Of a stretch of DNA of 64,000 bases, positions 11,495 through 23,062 are shown piece by piece. The position numbers and the translations under genes were made by a program. Below the pieces are notes generated by a model. It ran no database searches. It saw nothing but the letters and a program-made list of their open reading frames with translations, and was not told the DNA's origin. This DNA comes from Avena insularis. Lineage: Eukaryota; Streptophyta; Magnoliopsida; Poales; Poaceae. The stretch lies in the NCBI GenBank assembly GCA_023614405.1, contig CM042689.1:281425533-281489532 (forward strand), given 5' to 3'. Within the stretch, counting starts at the first letter, position 1, and the number at the start of each line of letters is the position of its first letter.

Positions 11495-12742
11495 GACAAT
11501 GACGCGACGAACCACATGACTGGCTCGCGTCGCTCGACGCGTTTGCGGAGCTGGACCGGTTGGAGCCTGGTTCCTCAAGGTAAAGTGATTGCCCAGTCGC
11601 CTGTACAAGTTGTCATTCACACCAATCCGTCCTGTGTGCCTTGCCATGGGGCATGTGTCCGAGGCATGGCGATGGCACGCCTGGCTCGGCCATCTGCACT
11701 TCGATGGCATCCAGCGGATGGTGCGCTGCGAGCTCGTGCGTGGTCCACTCCATATCGAGCACGTTGACGAGCTGTGCGAGGCATGCCTCGCCAGCAAACA
11801 ACGATGCTTGCCATTCCCGTAGAAGGTGAAGTTCAGAGCGGCAGAACCGCTCGAGCTTGTACACGGCGACCTCTGCGGCCCCATCGCTCCATCAACTCCT
11901 GGAGGCTGTCCTACGTGCTGGTTCTGATCGATGATCGGAGCCGGTACATGTGGGTGGAACTCCTCGCCACCAAGGACCAAGCAGCACACGCCATAGTCAA
12001 GTTTTAGGCCGCGGCAGAGAACGAGTGCGGCCACAAGCTCCGTGTGCTGCGCACAAATCGCGGCGGCGAGTTCACGTGGGCCACCTTCTAGTAGCACTGC
12101 GAGGAAAGCGGGGTGCAACGCCACCTCATCGCACCATACACGCCGCAGCAGACGGCGTCATGGAGCGTAGGAACCAGACAGGAACCAGACGCTCCTGGGC
12201 ATGGCACGAAGCATGCTCAAGGCCAAGAACATGCCGAACACCTTCTAGGGAAGGCGGTGCTGACGGCGGCATTCATCCTCAACCGCTCCTTCACACGGAG
12301 CGTCGACGGCAAGACGTCATACGAGGCGTGGCACAACGTGAAGCCTGACGTGCGCTTCCTGCGCGTGTTTGGCTGCGTCGGCCACGTCAAGTCATCGCCG
12401 CCGAACCAGCAGAAGCTTGCTGATCGAAGCTCACCTATGGTGTTTATTGGGTATGATACAGGTTCCAAGGCCTACAGGATGTATGATGAGGACAAGTGCT
12501 GGAACTGGGAGGAGTCGGGCGAGCCGCCGGCGAGCAGCTCATTCACCGTGGAGTACCTTGTGTACACTACATGGGCCTCCGCGAGCAGCAGCAAGCGGGC
12601 CGCGATGGTTCCTGTTGCTAGCGCCTCGACGGTGCCCAACACTCCGGCCCACGGGAGAGCGACACCACCTGCGACACCCACGTCCCGCTCCAGGAGCACA
12701 CCTGTGGAGTTCATGTCGCCTCCCTCGACGCGGTCAGAGTAG
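11495..12742 (+). pseudogene. Copia protease and integrase, broken
   Basis: The protease site reads DNDATNHMTG (11495-11523) where DTGASNHMTG is usual, so the active-site Thr-Gly is lost. The gag-preintegrase segment WHAWLGHLHFDGIQRMV is at about 11670-11725. Integrase pieces follow: PLELVHGDLCGPI near 11850 (first Asp), RTNRGGEFTW near 12050, and LIAPYTPQQTASW near 12125. After that, TAAFILNRSFTRSVDGKT and FGCVGHVKSSP mark the C-terminal integrase region. Stops and frame changes occur throughout. Confidence 0.75.
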
Positions 12743-12943
12743 CTCGACGATGATGACAGCGCCACAACACCACATTGGTTCCATCGCGTCACGGATCTCC
12801 TCGGCACGCCTGCATCGCCACCACGTCGTGCGGAGCGCCCCATACCGATGGACGAACATGACGACGAGGTCTTGCACCTCGTGGCAGGGGAAGAGCTGGC
12901 ATCATTCGCTGAAGCAGAGAGCGAGGACTGCTAGCGGCACGCT

Positions 12944-13897
12944 ATGCTCGCCGAGCTGCACTCGATCGACGACAACCACACCTGGACACTCACCCCACTT
13001 CCTGCAGGCCAGCGAGCGATTGGACTTAAGTGGGTGTTCAAGTTGAAGAAGGCCGAGCATGGGAACGTGGTGAAGCACAAGGCCCGGCTCGTGGCGAAGG
13101 GGTACGTCCAACACGCCGGCGTGGACTTTGACGAGGTCTTCGCGCCGGTGGCCATGCTGGAGTTAGTATGGCTCATCCTTGCGCTGTCGGTGCACTGTGA
13201 CTAGGAGGTGCATCATATGGACATCAAGTCCGCCTTCCTCAACGGCGAGCTCGAGGAGGTGGTCTACGTGTCTCAGCCATCGGGCTTTGTCGCCGACGGT
13301 CATGAACGTGACGTCTACAAGCTACACAAGGTGCTGCTCTACGGTTTGCCGCAAGCTCCGCGGACATGGAACGCCAAGCTCGACGCTAGCCTCGTCTCTC
13401 TCGGCTTCACTCGCAGTGCCACCGAGCATGGCGTGTACGCGAAGGGCAAGGATCACGAGCTCCTGATCGTCGTTGTCTACGTGGACAATCTCGTCATCAC
13501 CGGCGCTCGGCAACAGGAGGTGCTCAGCTTCAACGAGGAAATGAAGAAGATGGTCAGCATGAGCGACCTCGGCCTGCTGCGGTACTACCTCGGGCTGGAG
13601 GTCCGGCAGGGGAAGCGGTGCACCACGATCACACAGTTAGCTTACGTCGCTAAACTCCTCAAGAAAGCTGGCATGGCGGACTGCAACTCTGTGCACACGC
13701 CGATGGAGACGCGGTGTCGTCTCAGCAAGGAAAGCAAAGAGGCAGCGGTGGACGCAACTTTCTACAGGAGTGTCATTGGCAGCCTCCGGTACCTGGTTCA
13801 CACCCGCGCGGATATTTCATTCGCCGTTGGGTTCCTGAGCCGCTTCATGGAGGCACCGGCGGGGCATGCTGAGTCACCAGACACACCTCTGACATAG
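12944..13897 (+). pseudogene. Copia reverse transcriptase, catalytic box altered
   Basis: RVT_2-type RT begins HSIDDNHTWTLTPLPAGQRA and continues with KWVFKLKKAEHGNVVKHKAR, a stop at 13202-13204, then HHMDIKSAFLNGELEEVVYV (first catalytic Asp kept). The YVDD box is YVDN: the codon at 13487-13489 is AAT where GAT/GAC is expected. The remaining 13208-13897 is one open frame of 229 codons, the best-preserved part of the element. It ends soon after ISFAVGFLSRFMEAPAG, where RNase H coding should begin. Confidence 0.85.
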
Positions 13898-14229
13898 ACA
13901 TTCTTGTAGCTTACAGAATGTAAATGGCATGCTATTGGTGGTTGTGATGGTAAGATGCCAACTGGCCTGACTAACACAACTCTTGTTCCATAGTGCTGCT
14001 CAGATGCATCTTGGCGCCGCTGTCTGGGTTGGAGCTATTGTAGCAATAGTATATTAGTATAGGATGGGGGACATGACCATGTCAAGACTGTTATGGTCTT
14101 GACTGTGATGAATAGCAAGTGGGCTTGAGCATTAACATGCGGTGAGACCTAGGGTTTAGAGGGGGACAGAAAGCTGGTACACTAATAAGTTGGAGAGGGG
14201 GAATGGTGTTGGGAAGCACAAGAAAGAAA

Positions 14230-14962
14230 GAGTGGATGGTATTTTGGAATAGTGTAATTAATTGTTAGTGGTGGGGATGGTGCCGTGTCGGAATATGGTG
14301 CCCTGCTTCTCCCCCATCTCGATGGTCCTCTAATCGGCGGTGTCGTGGAGCAGGTGGCATGGCCTCTCGCCGTTCTTTAGATCTAGCAAGATTACTTTCT
14401 CGGTCTGTCGCTGGCGTTTGCCATGATCCGCGGTGGCGCTAGCGGCTAGAGCGAGGTGGATGCTCTGGAGCGAGGATGTTAGTCTGAAGGTGGTGGATCC
14501 ATATCCGTGGTGGCGCTGGTGGCTGGGGCGAGGTGGATGCTCTGGAGGGAGGATGTTGGTCCGGAGGTGGTGGATCTGTCGTTCTTTGTCGACTTCGTCG
14601 ATGGTCTACTGTGAATCTAGGACCAAGACAACACGGAGACGTCCCCCGGACGACGTGCCACAGCAACATGTACCTCGGTGCTCGCAGCAGGCCTGCCTTG
14701 TTGGCGATGGTGCTTCCTTGGAGCTGGCAATGGTAGAGACTCAACGTCTCTTCCGGCGTGCGCCTCGGCGGCGCTGGAATTGAGCGCTACCACTAGTTTA
14801 GGCGTGTGCAGGAAACCCTAGGGATTGTTCTGTATCTTTCTATCATATGCAAAGTTTCCAGGACAACCACTTTTTCCTGGTCTGTCTTTTAGTTTCCACG
14901 TGTGTGTGTGTTCATGTAATTTGATTTCTATTAATGAAATATGTTGTTGCTTCAAAAAAAAA
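14230..14962 (+). mobile_element. Possible poly(A)-ended retroposon
   Basis: A GC-rich block (14280-14790) passes into a T-rich tail with a polyadenylation-like signal, then ATTAATGAAATATGTTGTTG and a run of nine A (about 14954-14962). That is how LINE-derived or processed copies end. No protein was recognised and no target duplication was confirmed; the left boundary is a guess. Confidence 0.25.
14428..14576. repeat. Tandem duplication, period 77 bp
   Basis: Two diverged copies of a unit beginning CCG(C/T)GGTGGCGCT and ending GGTGGTGGATC, at 14428-14499 and 14505-14576. It is inside the GC-rich block. Confidence 0.75.
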
Positions 14963-15639
14963 TATTGGGAGAAACCCATGTTGCTTCTTTACAATGGCAT
15001 CTGCAAATTGTGCAGTGTTTACAATTAATTTGCTTTTACTGATTCCGCATATCTTGTTATGGTGTTTGTATACCGAATTGCTCCTTGAGCACCGTATGAA
15101 AAAGGACGCCCACGGCAGTTGCACCATGTGTGGCCTCCCCCAAACCTCCTATTCTCCCTCGTTTACAGTGTGTGCCTTTTTAGTTGCAGATAGGTGATTA
15201 TTCAGAAGGTTAAATACACATTCGTACTGGCCAAATATTGAATTGCCCCCTTAATGTTATTCGTATATCCCCATTATCTTAAGTAGCACTGAATTTGATG
15301 GATGCATAATTACTACTTCGTTTGAGAATCTAATGAATGCTGTGTAAGTGCTGACTTCCATTTTCTTGTTGAATCCAAGTATTCCTATCTCATTGTTACT
15401 TTCTACTTGCAACAGACTGTGTACCGTATTTGTGTTCTATTACTCCTTATTGTTTCACATCATGTTAGTGACTGTTAGCCTCACAGGGTTCAGAATTATG
15501 TCATGACCATAAGAAGTTCAAGAAGTTTGCCCAAGCTTTGTTGCAGCTTTGCAAGTTCTACATGGAAATTTCATCCACGTCAGGAAGCAGACGAGAATTA
15601 TTGTTAGCTGAGATGCATCTTAAAAGCTCCTTGAAACAG

Positions 15640-16904
15640 GTACTTGCCTTGTGGTTTTGCTGCCCACTATATATAGTTCATGAGGAAATATTGCAAAATC
15701 TCAACCATTCCGGCATCTATATCACTTATTCACCACATTCGGAAGAACTTTCACATGTCCACCATTATACTTAAAGCCCAAATCTTACTCCTTAGGGCTC
15801 TTAACAGCCTAGGCCCACATGTGCTGACAAGGCAAAGATTGGTCCTGTAACGCAGCCATGTATGTAGCAGATGATGAGGCGTGAGTTGAGGCAGACCAGC
15901 CGCTGTATAGAGCGTGCTCTCCCGTCTATCTCGCCTCCCTGCTAGTATTATTTTTCCTGCCAAGAAAGCTTTCGCGTTGCTGCCATCCGCCGCTTCTGAG
16001 CGCCATAATGGAGCGGTGAAAGAATGGATGTTCAGTGAGTAGCCAAGCAACTCAAGCAGCTCGATAAGAGGTGATCATTAAGAGTAATATTTTAACAGCG
16101 CGGTGCTCTCAAATAGGTCCTGTGAAGCGTGAGCACCAGTAAGTATTAAGGTGTGGTGCAAAGAAATGACAACAATGATGCTACGGCTGCATATGATCAT
16201 TGCTCTGGCTGTCCTGCAGTGTGGGGTCCTGCTGTTACAATGATACCGACGGATCGTGCTGCTATCACACCTGGTTTGACAGTTTGTATGTACAACCGAA
16301 AGTTCAGCAGCTGTATCTTTTTCACACCACACATTTATTGAAATTTGGGGACTTAGGGTTTGATTGATATTGGGGATTTGCTTCGTAAGTGGCCGAATAA
16401 AAGTTGAAATGGGCTGAACTGAGTTCCACAAAGTGAGCGATGCACTCTCGTGTGGCTTATACTGGCTTGGTCAAGCTCAACTGCAATTCGTCGATCTGCC
16501 TACTGGTGGTGCTTCTCTGCTTCCTCAGCACTGCCATATGGGAGCAAGTAGTCAGTAAGGCTGTCCATAGATTGGTAGTAACAAGGGATGTGGATACCTC
16601 GACAGTAGTGATTTTGCAATATTTACTATCAATTCTTTAGACACAGGCTGCCCATAGACTGGTGGTAAAAAGCGATGTGGATACCTCAACAGTTGTGGTT
16701 TTGCAATATTTATTATCAATTCTTGAATGCTCACAAGGATGTAGAGTTTAGCCATCTTTAACAACAAAATTTTGTTCATGAACATGTGAAATACACATCA
16801 GGAATGAAAAGAAAGCCATGCCATTTATAATAGCCTACCCATTTCTTTTGCTTCTCCTGTTTTGTTTCTCCCAAACAACTAACTGTAAGATCTTATCTAT
16901 GTAG
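15640..16904. other. Last TTC27 intron
   Basis: Flanked by CAG|GTACTTG at 15640 and TATGTAG at 16904. It contains an 87-bp tandem duplication (16559-16724) and otherwise unassigned sequence; no second gene is visible. Confidence 0.6.
16559..16724. repeat. Tandem duplication, period 87 bp
   Basis: Copies begin GGCTG(T/C)CCATAGA at 16559 and 16646 and share TTTGCAATATTTA(C/T)TATCAA. They are moderately diverged. Confidence 0.8.
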
Positions 16905-16988
16905 GCAAAGGACTTTGTAGGTACAGAGGAGTATAAAGAACTTGATGACTGCCTTTTTGAATTAAAGGACCTGATTGGTGGTGCCTAG

Positions 16989-17880
16989 ACTTATTGAGGT
17001 AGGTTTGAGTTTCATTTTATTTTTTGGTTTGAGTTCTTATCTCTTTGTTTTTCTTTTTCTTGCTGTTTCTTTGGCTGAGGCTGTTAATATGGTATCTTGT
17101 CCTGAGACTTGTGGGTGAGTGGGCACTGGTCTTAAAGCGTGGGGAGTATGTTTCTAGGTTATCTTAGTATTTTTCCAACAGTTTTTCATGTGTGCAAATG
17201 CATTGTTTGGCATAATCTGTAAGTAACCTGGCAAAATACCAATTACGTGTGGCTACATCCACTGCTTTGTAAAGAAACATTATAAACAACTTTTGTTTTA
17301 ACCGTGCACCACCTACTGGTACAGACTGGTACCAAATTATTGTACAAACTAGTAGTTTTTATGTTCAAACAATAAACGAGTTAGCTCAAGCAGCAAAGCT
17401 TAGTGTTGATGCAATAACGCTATTTGTTTGCGCATTTAGCCACGTTGCCTACAATGCATAGTGCACTGTTGCTAATTGAAGTTCCCATCTCGAGCATTGC
17501 CCTAGCTGGCAGGGTCACGTGGATGCTCTAACTGGAAGATGTGTCGTTGTTCTTCTCCTGTAAATACCGATATGAATGATCCAATTTATGATTCAGTTAC
17601 TTTTTCTTGGTAGATCTGACTTGTGAATCAAGGGTTCTTGGTCACACAAGCCTGATGACGAAATCTTGGTCCTGTTGATGAGCATCGTCATATGTCAGCT
17701 TATGGTTGAAGGGGATTTTGGGAGCCATCATCTCAGTTCTTCAGGAAAGTAAGATACCAAGTTTTATGTGTAACTTAAAGAGAGTTTGGCATCAGAACTA
17801 AACCTCCGTGTGTTGGTTCATTTGTTGTAATTCTGATCACTGGGGAATTGTGTAATCTTAGTGCATAATTATTTATGCAT
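16989..17880 (+). other. Likely 3' UTR of TTC27 copy 1, with a UTR intron
   Basis: Ten bases after the stop is a good donor (GAG|GTAGGTTTGAG, 16999). A matching acceptor (TTTCTTGGTAG) ends at 17613, so a 3' UTR intron of about 0.6 kb is plausible. The transcript end is guessed near 17850-17880 from AT-rich sequence. No transcript evidence is available here. Confidence 0.35.
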
Positions 17881-18138
17881 GTTTGTAGAAATATCATCCA
17901 AGGGATCCTATATGTAGATTAGTAACAACAGTTTTTAGACGTTGTAACATTAGTTACAAATATGGTCCAAATCTTAGTAACATTAGGCTTTAGACGTTGT
18001 AACAGCAGTTTTCATACTAATTTCTGCAAATATGGTCCAAATGTTTGTTTATGAAGCTTAGTAACTGCAATTGATGGGTGGTACTCTTCTCGAAAAGGGA
18101 GTAGGCAGGAATATGACAAGCGGTAGTAGGAATATGTA

Positions 18139-18293
18139 CTCCCTCCGTTTGGAAATATAAGATGTTTTAGATTTGTGAATGAGATGTATCTAGACATATT
18201 TTAGTGTCTAGATTCATTTGAACCTATACATTAAAACGTGTCTAGATACATTTTCACAAACCTAAAACGTCTTATATTTCTAAACGGAGGGAG
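18139..18293. mobile_element. Stowaway MITE (Tc1/mariner-derived), 155 bp
   Basis: Ends CTCCCTCCGTTT and AAACGGAGGGAG are inverted repeats flanked by TA duplications (18137-38, 18294-95). The interior is also largely palindromic (GTCTAGA motifs on both arms). No coding capacity. Confidence 0.95.
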
Positions 18294-18378
18294 TAGATTA
18301 GTAACAGCAGTTTTTAGACGTTGTAACATTAAATCTTAGTAACATTAGTTTTTAAACGTTGTAACAGCAGTTTTCATA

Positions 18379-18501
18379 CTCCCTCTGTCCTAGAATAGAT
18401 GTCTTAAGTTTTTAAATTTTGGATGAATCTATATCCTAAATAGTGTCTAGATTCATCCAAATTTTGAAAAATTTGAGACATCTATTTCAGGACTGAGGGA
18501 G
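18379..18501. mobile_element. Stowaway MITE, 123 bp, inside copy B
   Basis: Ends CTCCCTCTGTCCTAGAATAG and the inverse CTATTTCAGGACTGAGGGAG, flanked by TA at 18377-78 and 18502-03. The interior resembles the first MITE (TAGTGTCTAGATTCATCCAA), but the ends belong to a different Stowaway subfamily. Confidence 0.95.
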
Positions 18502-18616
18502 TACTAATTTCTGCAAATATGGTCCAAATGTTTGTTTATGAAGCTTAGTAACTGCGATTGATGGGTGGTACTCTTCTTGAAAAGGGAGTAGGCAGGAATA
18601 TGACAAGCGGTAGTAG

Positions 18617-20445
18617 CTTTGAGCCCTGTGAAGATCATGGCAGCACTAGAACATGGTTTGTGTCAGAGGAAGTCCGCTGGGAGGTCTTTTAAAAAAAAAT
18701 TGTGGAGCTGCGTGGGGAGGTCTTGGTGGACATTGAGCAGGGTATTAGTGATGGGCTGGCGGTTACAATGGACCGAAAGAGAGGTGAAGGATGGAATTTG
18801 GCTTGGGATGGAAGAAAGAGAGTTGCTCTTTGTAGCAGAATGAGGTGGATGTAACTGATGGGGCGTGTTTTCTTACTCATTGAGTCGTTTCTCAGCTACA
18901 AGCCTACAATGGGCCATAATTTGGGTGTTTGGATTCCTAACTCATCTCTAGATATCCGTCAGGGTGTTCCTTAAAGCAACTTAAGTTGTAGGTGCACTAT
19001 TACATGGTAGGGAATGCATTATATTTTCGTTTTCCACTCTCAGGGAGAAACTTTGCTTTTATCTTTTTTTTTACTACTTGATAGAACCAAATGACATTTC
19101 TGTTCTAATTTCTGCCATTTCTTCTCCCTTTGAATTGAACTTTTCTTTGCCAGAATGAGCCGTTTCTATTATTACCAAAGTATATGGTTCTAATCCTAGA
19201 TGAAAAAATAAATAAATAAATCTAAGGTGGATCCTCCATATCCACCAATTAAGAGCGTATTAGAGAACTAGAGAACTCCTGTCTAGGCTCGATGGGAGCT
19301 AAACTCGATTGGAACTGCAGAATCGACGGCTTCTGTGGAGTCAGGGAGAGCGCATTTTGGATTCCATGTATCCATCGGTTGCATGCATGGAGAAGTGTGC
19401 GAAGACGCGCCCTTAACTCCATTCCCACTGTCTCTCGGTAGTTCCACCGGCAACTGACCATGGACACATCGCCTCCTCCCCTTACAGTCCCGGCGACGAA
19501 GTTTTCGCTTTGGTGCCCCATGGTGAGCTGCAGAACCTTCTAGGACTACGAAGCCCGGATCTCTGGAACACTGTGGCGTCGATTAACGTGATTGTCGTGC
19601 CGTTTATCAGCCACCGGTCACCGTATGCGAAGTCCCACGCGCGGTGAAGAGGGTGTCATCTACTTACGCCGCGAGGAATTCGTCTTGGGTGCTTCGGATT
19701 TTTTTTGAGCCCTTGCTTGGCTATGGGCGAAGATCAATGCAGGAGCGGCTGCATGCGTGTAACATCCCAAATTTTTCGCTTCTTGAATTTTATCAAACCC
19801 TAAAATATTTTGGCCTTGTCAGAAAATTTTCCATTTGCTCTTGCCTCTTCTCAAGTTCTCAAAGCCATGGCCACCTTGAAAATTTGATATTGATCTTTGA
19901 ACTTGTCAACATGCAAGTTATTTTGACCCATGATTATTTCACAAAATAAATCCACCTATCCCTTTTTCTTTTTCTTAATAAGAGAAAATCTATTAAACCT
20001 AGATTTCCAAAAGGAGTACCCTCTACATGCTTCAGAAAACTCCACAAAAAATTGGGAATGGTCACTAGGGCATATATAGCCCAAATGTGCAAAAAATATT
20101 TGCTAGGTACTATGTACCAACCCTCTCTACAACCCTAGTGAATTTTCTGCCCAAAACCCCTTTTAAACATAGAACCTATGAAAACTATTTTTCTACAATT
20201 TACCAATGCCCAAAGTAGATGCCGTAGGAAACTACTAACATCATACGCCAATGTTGTATACCTTTTGGCAAACCCGTGAACACCAATGTTGTATACCTTT
20301 TGTCACTCTTTTCAACAATACAAACCCCACTTGGATCCCAACAACCCCACCTTTTCTTCTTAATTGCACTCATGCTGATTTGAACTTTTAAATTTCTATA
20401 TGCACCAACTTTCTAGATGGACAAATACTTCGTTGATATAGCTTT
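18617..20445. other. Intergenic DNA without a recognised gene
   Basis: Contains an AAAT microsatellite near 19205-19222, a 90-codon open frame on the minus strand (19521-19249) that I do not recognise, and from 19758 a sequence beginning TGTAACATCCCAAA. The last resembles the start of gypsy-type LTRs in grasses, but no matching end was found. Confidence 0.4.
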
Positions 20446-20720
20446 ACTTTCTGCAATATTATGGATAGGGAACTAGGATGCTTTACGTACGGGTCCATTT
20501 ACTTTCTGCAGTATTATAGATAGGGAACTAGGATGCTCTGTGTCCGGGGTTCGTTTACTTTCAGCATTACCTTCTGCAGTATTATGGATAGGAAAGTTGG
20601 ATGCTTTGCGTTCGGGTTTCGTTTACTTTTAACATTACTTTCAACAGTATTATAGATAGAGAATTAGGACGATTGCATCTAGGTTCGTTTACTTTCTACA
20701 ATATTAGTTGGCTAAGGAAC
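20446..20720. repeat. Minisatellite of five units
   Basis: Units begin ACTTTCTGCA(A/G)TATTAT or a close variant at 20446, 20501, 20569, 20637 and 20691, with spacing 55, 68, 68 and 54 bp. Each full unit also has GATAGGGAACTAGGATGC and (G/T)TCGTTTACTTT. It abuts the left end of the next transposon, whose TSD (TAG) lies in a partial unit. Confidence 0.85.
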
Positions 20721-21507
20721 TAGGGCTCCATTTGGCAGCTCAGTATTTGCAAAACCATAGTATGCCTAAACCGTGGTATTCGGATGCCCGGCAATAAAAT
20801 ACCACAGTTTTGGGAAACCACATTTTTCTTCCGTTTTGCCCAAAAATCCGAGGTGTTTGGAAATGTGCATGTACTATGGTATTTAGTTGCTCTGTTCTAT
20901 GGAGGAGAACCGCCCGATAAAGTTCTGGACTGCCATGGCGTGGTTCAGGGACAGGGTCTGGACTGCCATGGCGTGGTTCAGGCACTACGGGAAAAATGTT
21001 CGCTGCCGTCGACCCAGCTCTTTGCCGTGTGCCAAAAGGCCCGGAACACGACAAAGATTATCTTTGCCGTGTGTAAATCAAGAGGAACACGGCAAAGAAC
21101 AGGTGCACGGCAAACTGTAGAAAAAGAACACGGCAAAGAAATAAACACGGCAATGGACAGACGAGAACACACGGAAAAGAAAATCAGCACGGCAAAGTCA
21201 ATGAAGACACACGGCAAAGATATATTCACGGCAAAGAGGTGGGCCCCGTGGCCTCGCAGGGTCACCCGCCGGCAGGGGCTGACGGCAGAATCTTTGCCGT
21301 GTGCCCTCGCCGTCAGGTACACGGCAAGTTGCCGTGTGTATTCTTCTGTATACACGACAAAGCATTTTTTTTCACCTTTTTCTTTTCTTTAATTAGCAAG
21401 GCTTTTATTACATATATGTTAGGTGATATTATTTCATAGGATCATGAGAACACACATATGATCATAGGTTATTGTGGCTTGATCACTATATACATGCACC
21501 CCCCCTT

Positions 21508-23062
21508 ATATGGTCCGGTTTCACCGGGACGGAGAGATTCCCCCTTATACAGGTCGAGAACCTTCCACTTCTAGGTTAGAGCGCATGCATGCGAGGGGGG
21601 GACACATGCAATCACCTATACCAACCTTGCACCACACTCACACACATATGCTAGGGACACATGCAAGTTTTCAGATGATTTCGAAGTTCTCGTGGTCTTC
21701 CTCCGGCGAAACCCTCGTCAGCTCTACCATGAGGGGAAATTCTACTCTTGACGATTGGTTGAGGATTGTTTCTCAAAGTTTGTGACTAGGCACCCACCTA
21801 ATGGAAATGAAGTTCAGCATCCTCCAGAAGCTTATGGTCTAGTGCAAAGTTCATATTTCCATGGTCTCAATCCTTATGAAGAGCTGGTACATGCTATATC
21901 TACAAGAGAAACTATCGTCCGCGCCTCAAGAGGGTTGACAGAACCAGTGGCGGGAGTTTCCACGTATATATCCAGGATTTTACTAAGTATTAACACATGC
22001 ATGTCTACAAAGGGGGTCACACTTGGGACTTACACATGGGACCTACCAACCTTGCACCACACTCACACACATATGCTAGGGACACATGCAAGTTTTCAGA
22101 TGATTCCGACGTTCTCGTGGTCTTCCTCCGGCGAAACCCTGATGATCTGCGGGCCTCGGATCGTCTACCCCCTAGACATTCTTCTAACATGGGTAGTCCG
22201 GCGTAGCTCTCTCTTTTTTTGTGTTTGATTATGTCATGGGATGATGTGAAACCATGTTGGTTCACAAGTTGGGGCACTATACGGCCCGGTTTCACTGTAA
22301 CAGGGAGATTCCCCCTTATACAGGTCCAGAACCTTCGCTTCTAGGTTAGAGCGCATGCATGCGAGGGGGGACACATGCAAGCACATATACCAACCTGGCA
22401 CCACACTCACACACATATGCTAGGGACACATGCAAGTTTTCATCGATTCCGACGTTCTCGTGGTCTTCCTCCGACGAAACCCTGATCTGCGGGCCTCGGA
22501 TCGTCTACCCCCCTAGACATTCTTCTGACAGGGGTAGCCCGGCGTAGCTCTCTCTTGTTTTGTGTTTTACTAGGTCATAGGATGATGTAAAACCATGTTG
22601 GTTCACAAGTTAGGGCACTATCCTACCCGGTTTCACCTGAACGGGGAGATTCCCCTTATACAGGTCCAGAACCTTTCGCTTCTAGGTTAGAGCGCATGCA
22701 TGCGTGGGGGACACATGCAATCACCTATACCAACCTTGCACCACACTCACACACATATGCTAGGGACACATGCAAGTTTTCAGATGATTCCGACGTTCTC
22801 GTGGTCTTCCTCTGGCGAAACCCTAATCTGCGGGGCTCGGATCGTCTACCCCCCTAGACATTCTTCTGACAGGGGTTGCCCGGCATAGCTCTCTTGTTTT
22901 GTGTTTGATTATGTCATGGGATGATGTGAAACCATGTTGGTTCACAAGTTGGGGCACTATACGGTCCAGTTTCACCGTAACGGGGAGATTCCCCCTTATA
23001 CAGGTCCAGAACCTTCGCTTTTAGGTTAGAGCGCATGCATGCGAGAGGGGACACATGCAATC
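21508..23062. repeat. Internal tandem repeats of the CACTA element, about 340 bp each
   Basis: Units start near 21512, 22283, 22624 and 22963 with (C/T)CCGGTTTCAC and contain GAGATTCCCCCTTATACAGG, TTAGAGCGCATGCATGCG and a CACACTCACACACATATGC tract. A partial unit begins at about 22039. The spacing of the last three is 341 and 339 bp. First and partial units are separated by an unrelated insert at 21716-22038. Confidence 0.85.
21716..22038 (+). other. Unrelated insert within the CACTA repeat array, possibly captured
   Basis: This 0.32-kb stretch is absent from the other repeat units. It keeps an open frame of roughly 90 codons on the + strand (KFVTRHPPNGNEVQHPPEAY...) in the 157-codon open stretch 21755-22228. 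I do not recognise the protein. It may be a captured gene piece or a relic of the element's own coding region. Confidence 0.35.

Larger units (their letters stand above)
9967..13900 (+). mobile_element. Ty1/copia retrotransposon, degenerate, 3'-truncated, in a TTC27 intron
   Basis: A likely short LTR (9967-10269, TGTCACG...GCGACA, with a TATA-like CTATAAATGG near 10160) is followed by a copia-type primer site and gag, protease, integrase and reverse transcriptase in that order, which is copia order. Coding similarity stops near 13870, within the RT region. No RNase H and no 3' LTR are present. The LTR start is the weakest point. The element runs in the same direction as the gene, inside the intron between exons 8843-8962 and 15487-15639. 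Confidence 0.8.
13901..15486. other. Rest of the long TTC27 intron
   Basis: No exon is supported here. It holds a 77-bp tandem duplication (14428-14576), a GC-rich block that ends in an A run (see the next entries), and plain AT-rich intron up to the acceptor at 15486. Confidence 0.5.
5954..16988 (+). pseudogene. TTC27: TTC27 homologue, copy 1: last ten coding exons, with a nonsense codon
   Basis: Exons: 5954-6038, 6136-6191, 6272-6341, 7015-7106, 7781-7843, 7914-7980, 8551-8766, 8843-8962, 15487-15639 and 16905-16988. All introns are GT/AG and every phase joins correctly, giving about 334 codons before the TAG at 16986. Recognisable blocks are CSLGDATNNADHYKKALEVS, LNSLYPDGWFAYGTTAWK, the TPR DKDLEKALDAFSRAVQLDPE followed by NGEAWNNIACLHMI, and NSWELWENYSKVALDTGN. 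These match plant homologues of TTC27/yeast Emw1, TPR proteins of about 900 residues linked in other organisms to snRNP assembly and essential growth functions. Upstream exons (about two thirds of the protein) are not in the window. In the first exon TGA (6030-6032) replaces the Arg of the conserved RSARA block (CGA expected). Either this copy is a pseudogene, or translation would have to restart or read through. Confidence 0.88.
17915..18616. repeat. Duplicated segment carrying two Stowaway insertions
   Basis: Copy A is 17915-18130 and copy B is 18294-18616. Both begin TAGATTAGTAACA and end GACAAGCGGTAGTAG. A Stowaway lies at the junction between copies and a second one lies inside copy B. 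The same point in copy A (18015) is uninterrupted, so copy A is an empty site for the second insertion. Confidence 0.85.

Noticed and set aside
10889..12124. 411-codon minus-strand open frame
   Set aside because: Antisense shadow of the GC-rich copia gag, protease and integrase region; the + strand has the matching domain order.
20784..21392. 202-codon + strand frame across the left end of the CACTA element
   Set aside because: It crosses the insertion boundary at 20983 and consists of translated TTTGCCGTGT repeats, so it is not a gene.
21508..23062. Tandem 340-bp repeats considered as a CRISPR-like array
   Set aside because: Units are long, adjacent and without spacers, in a plant transposon; no cas-type gene is present.
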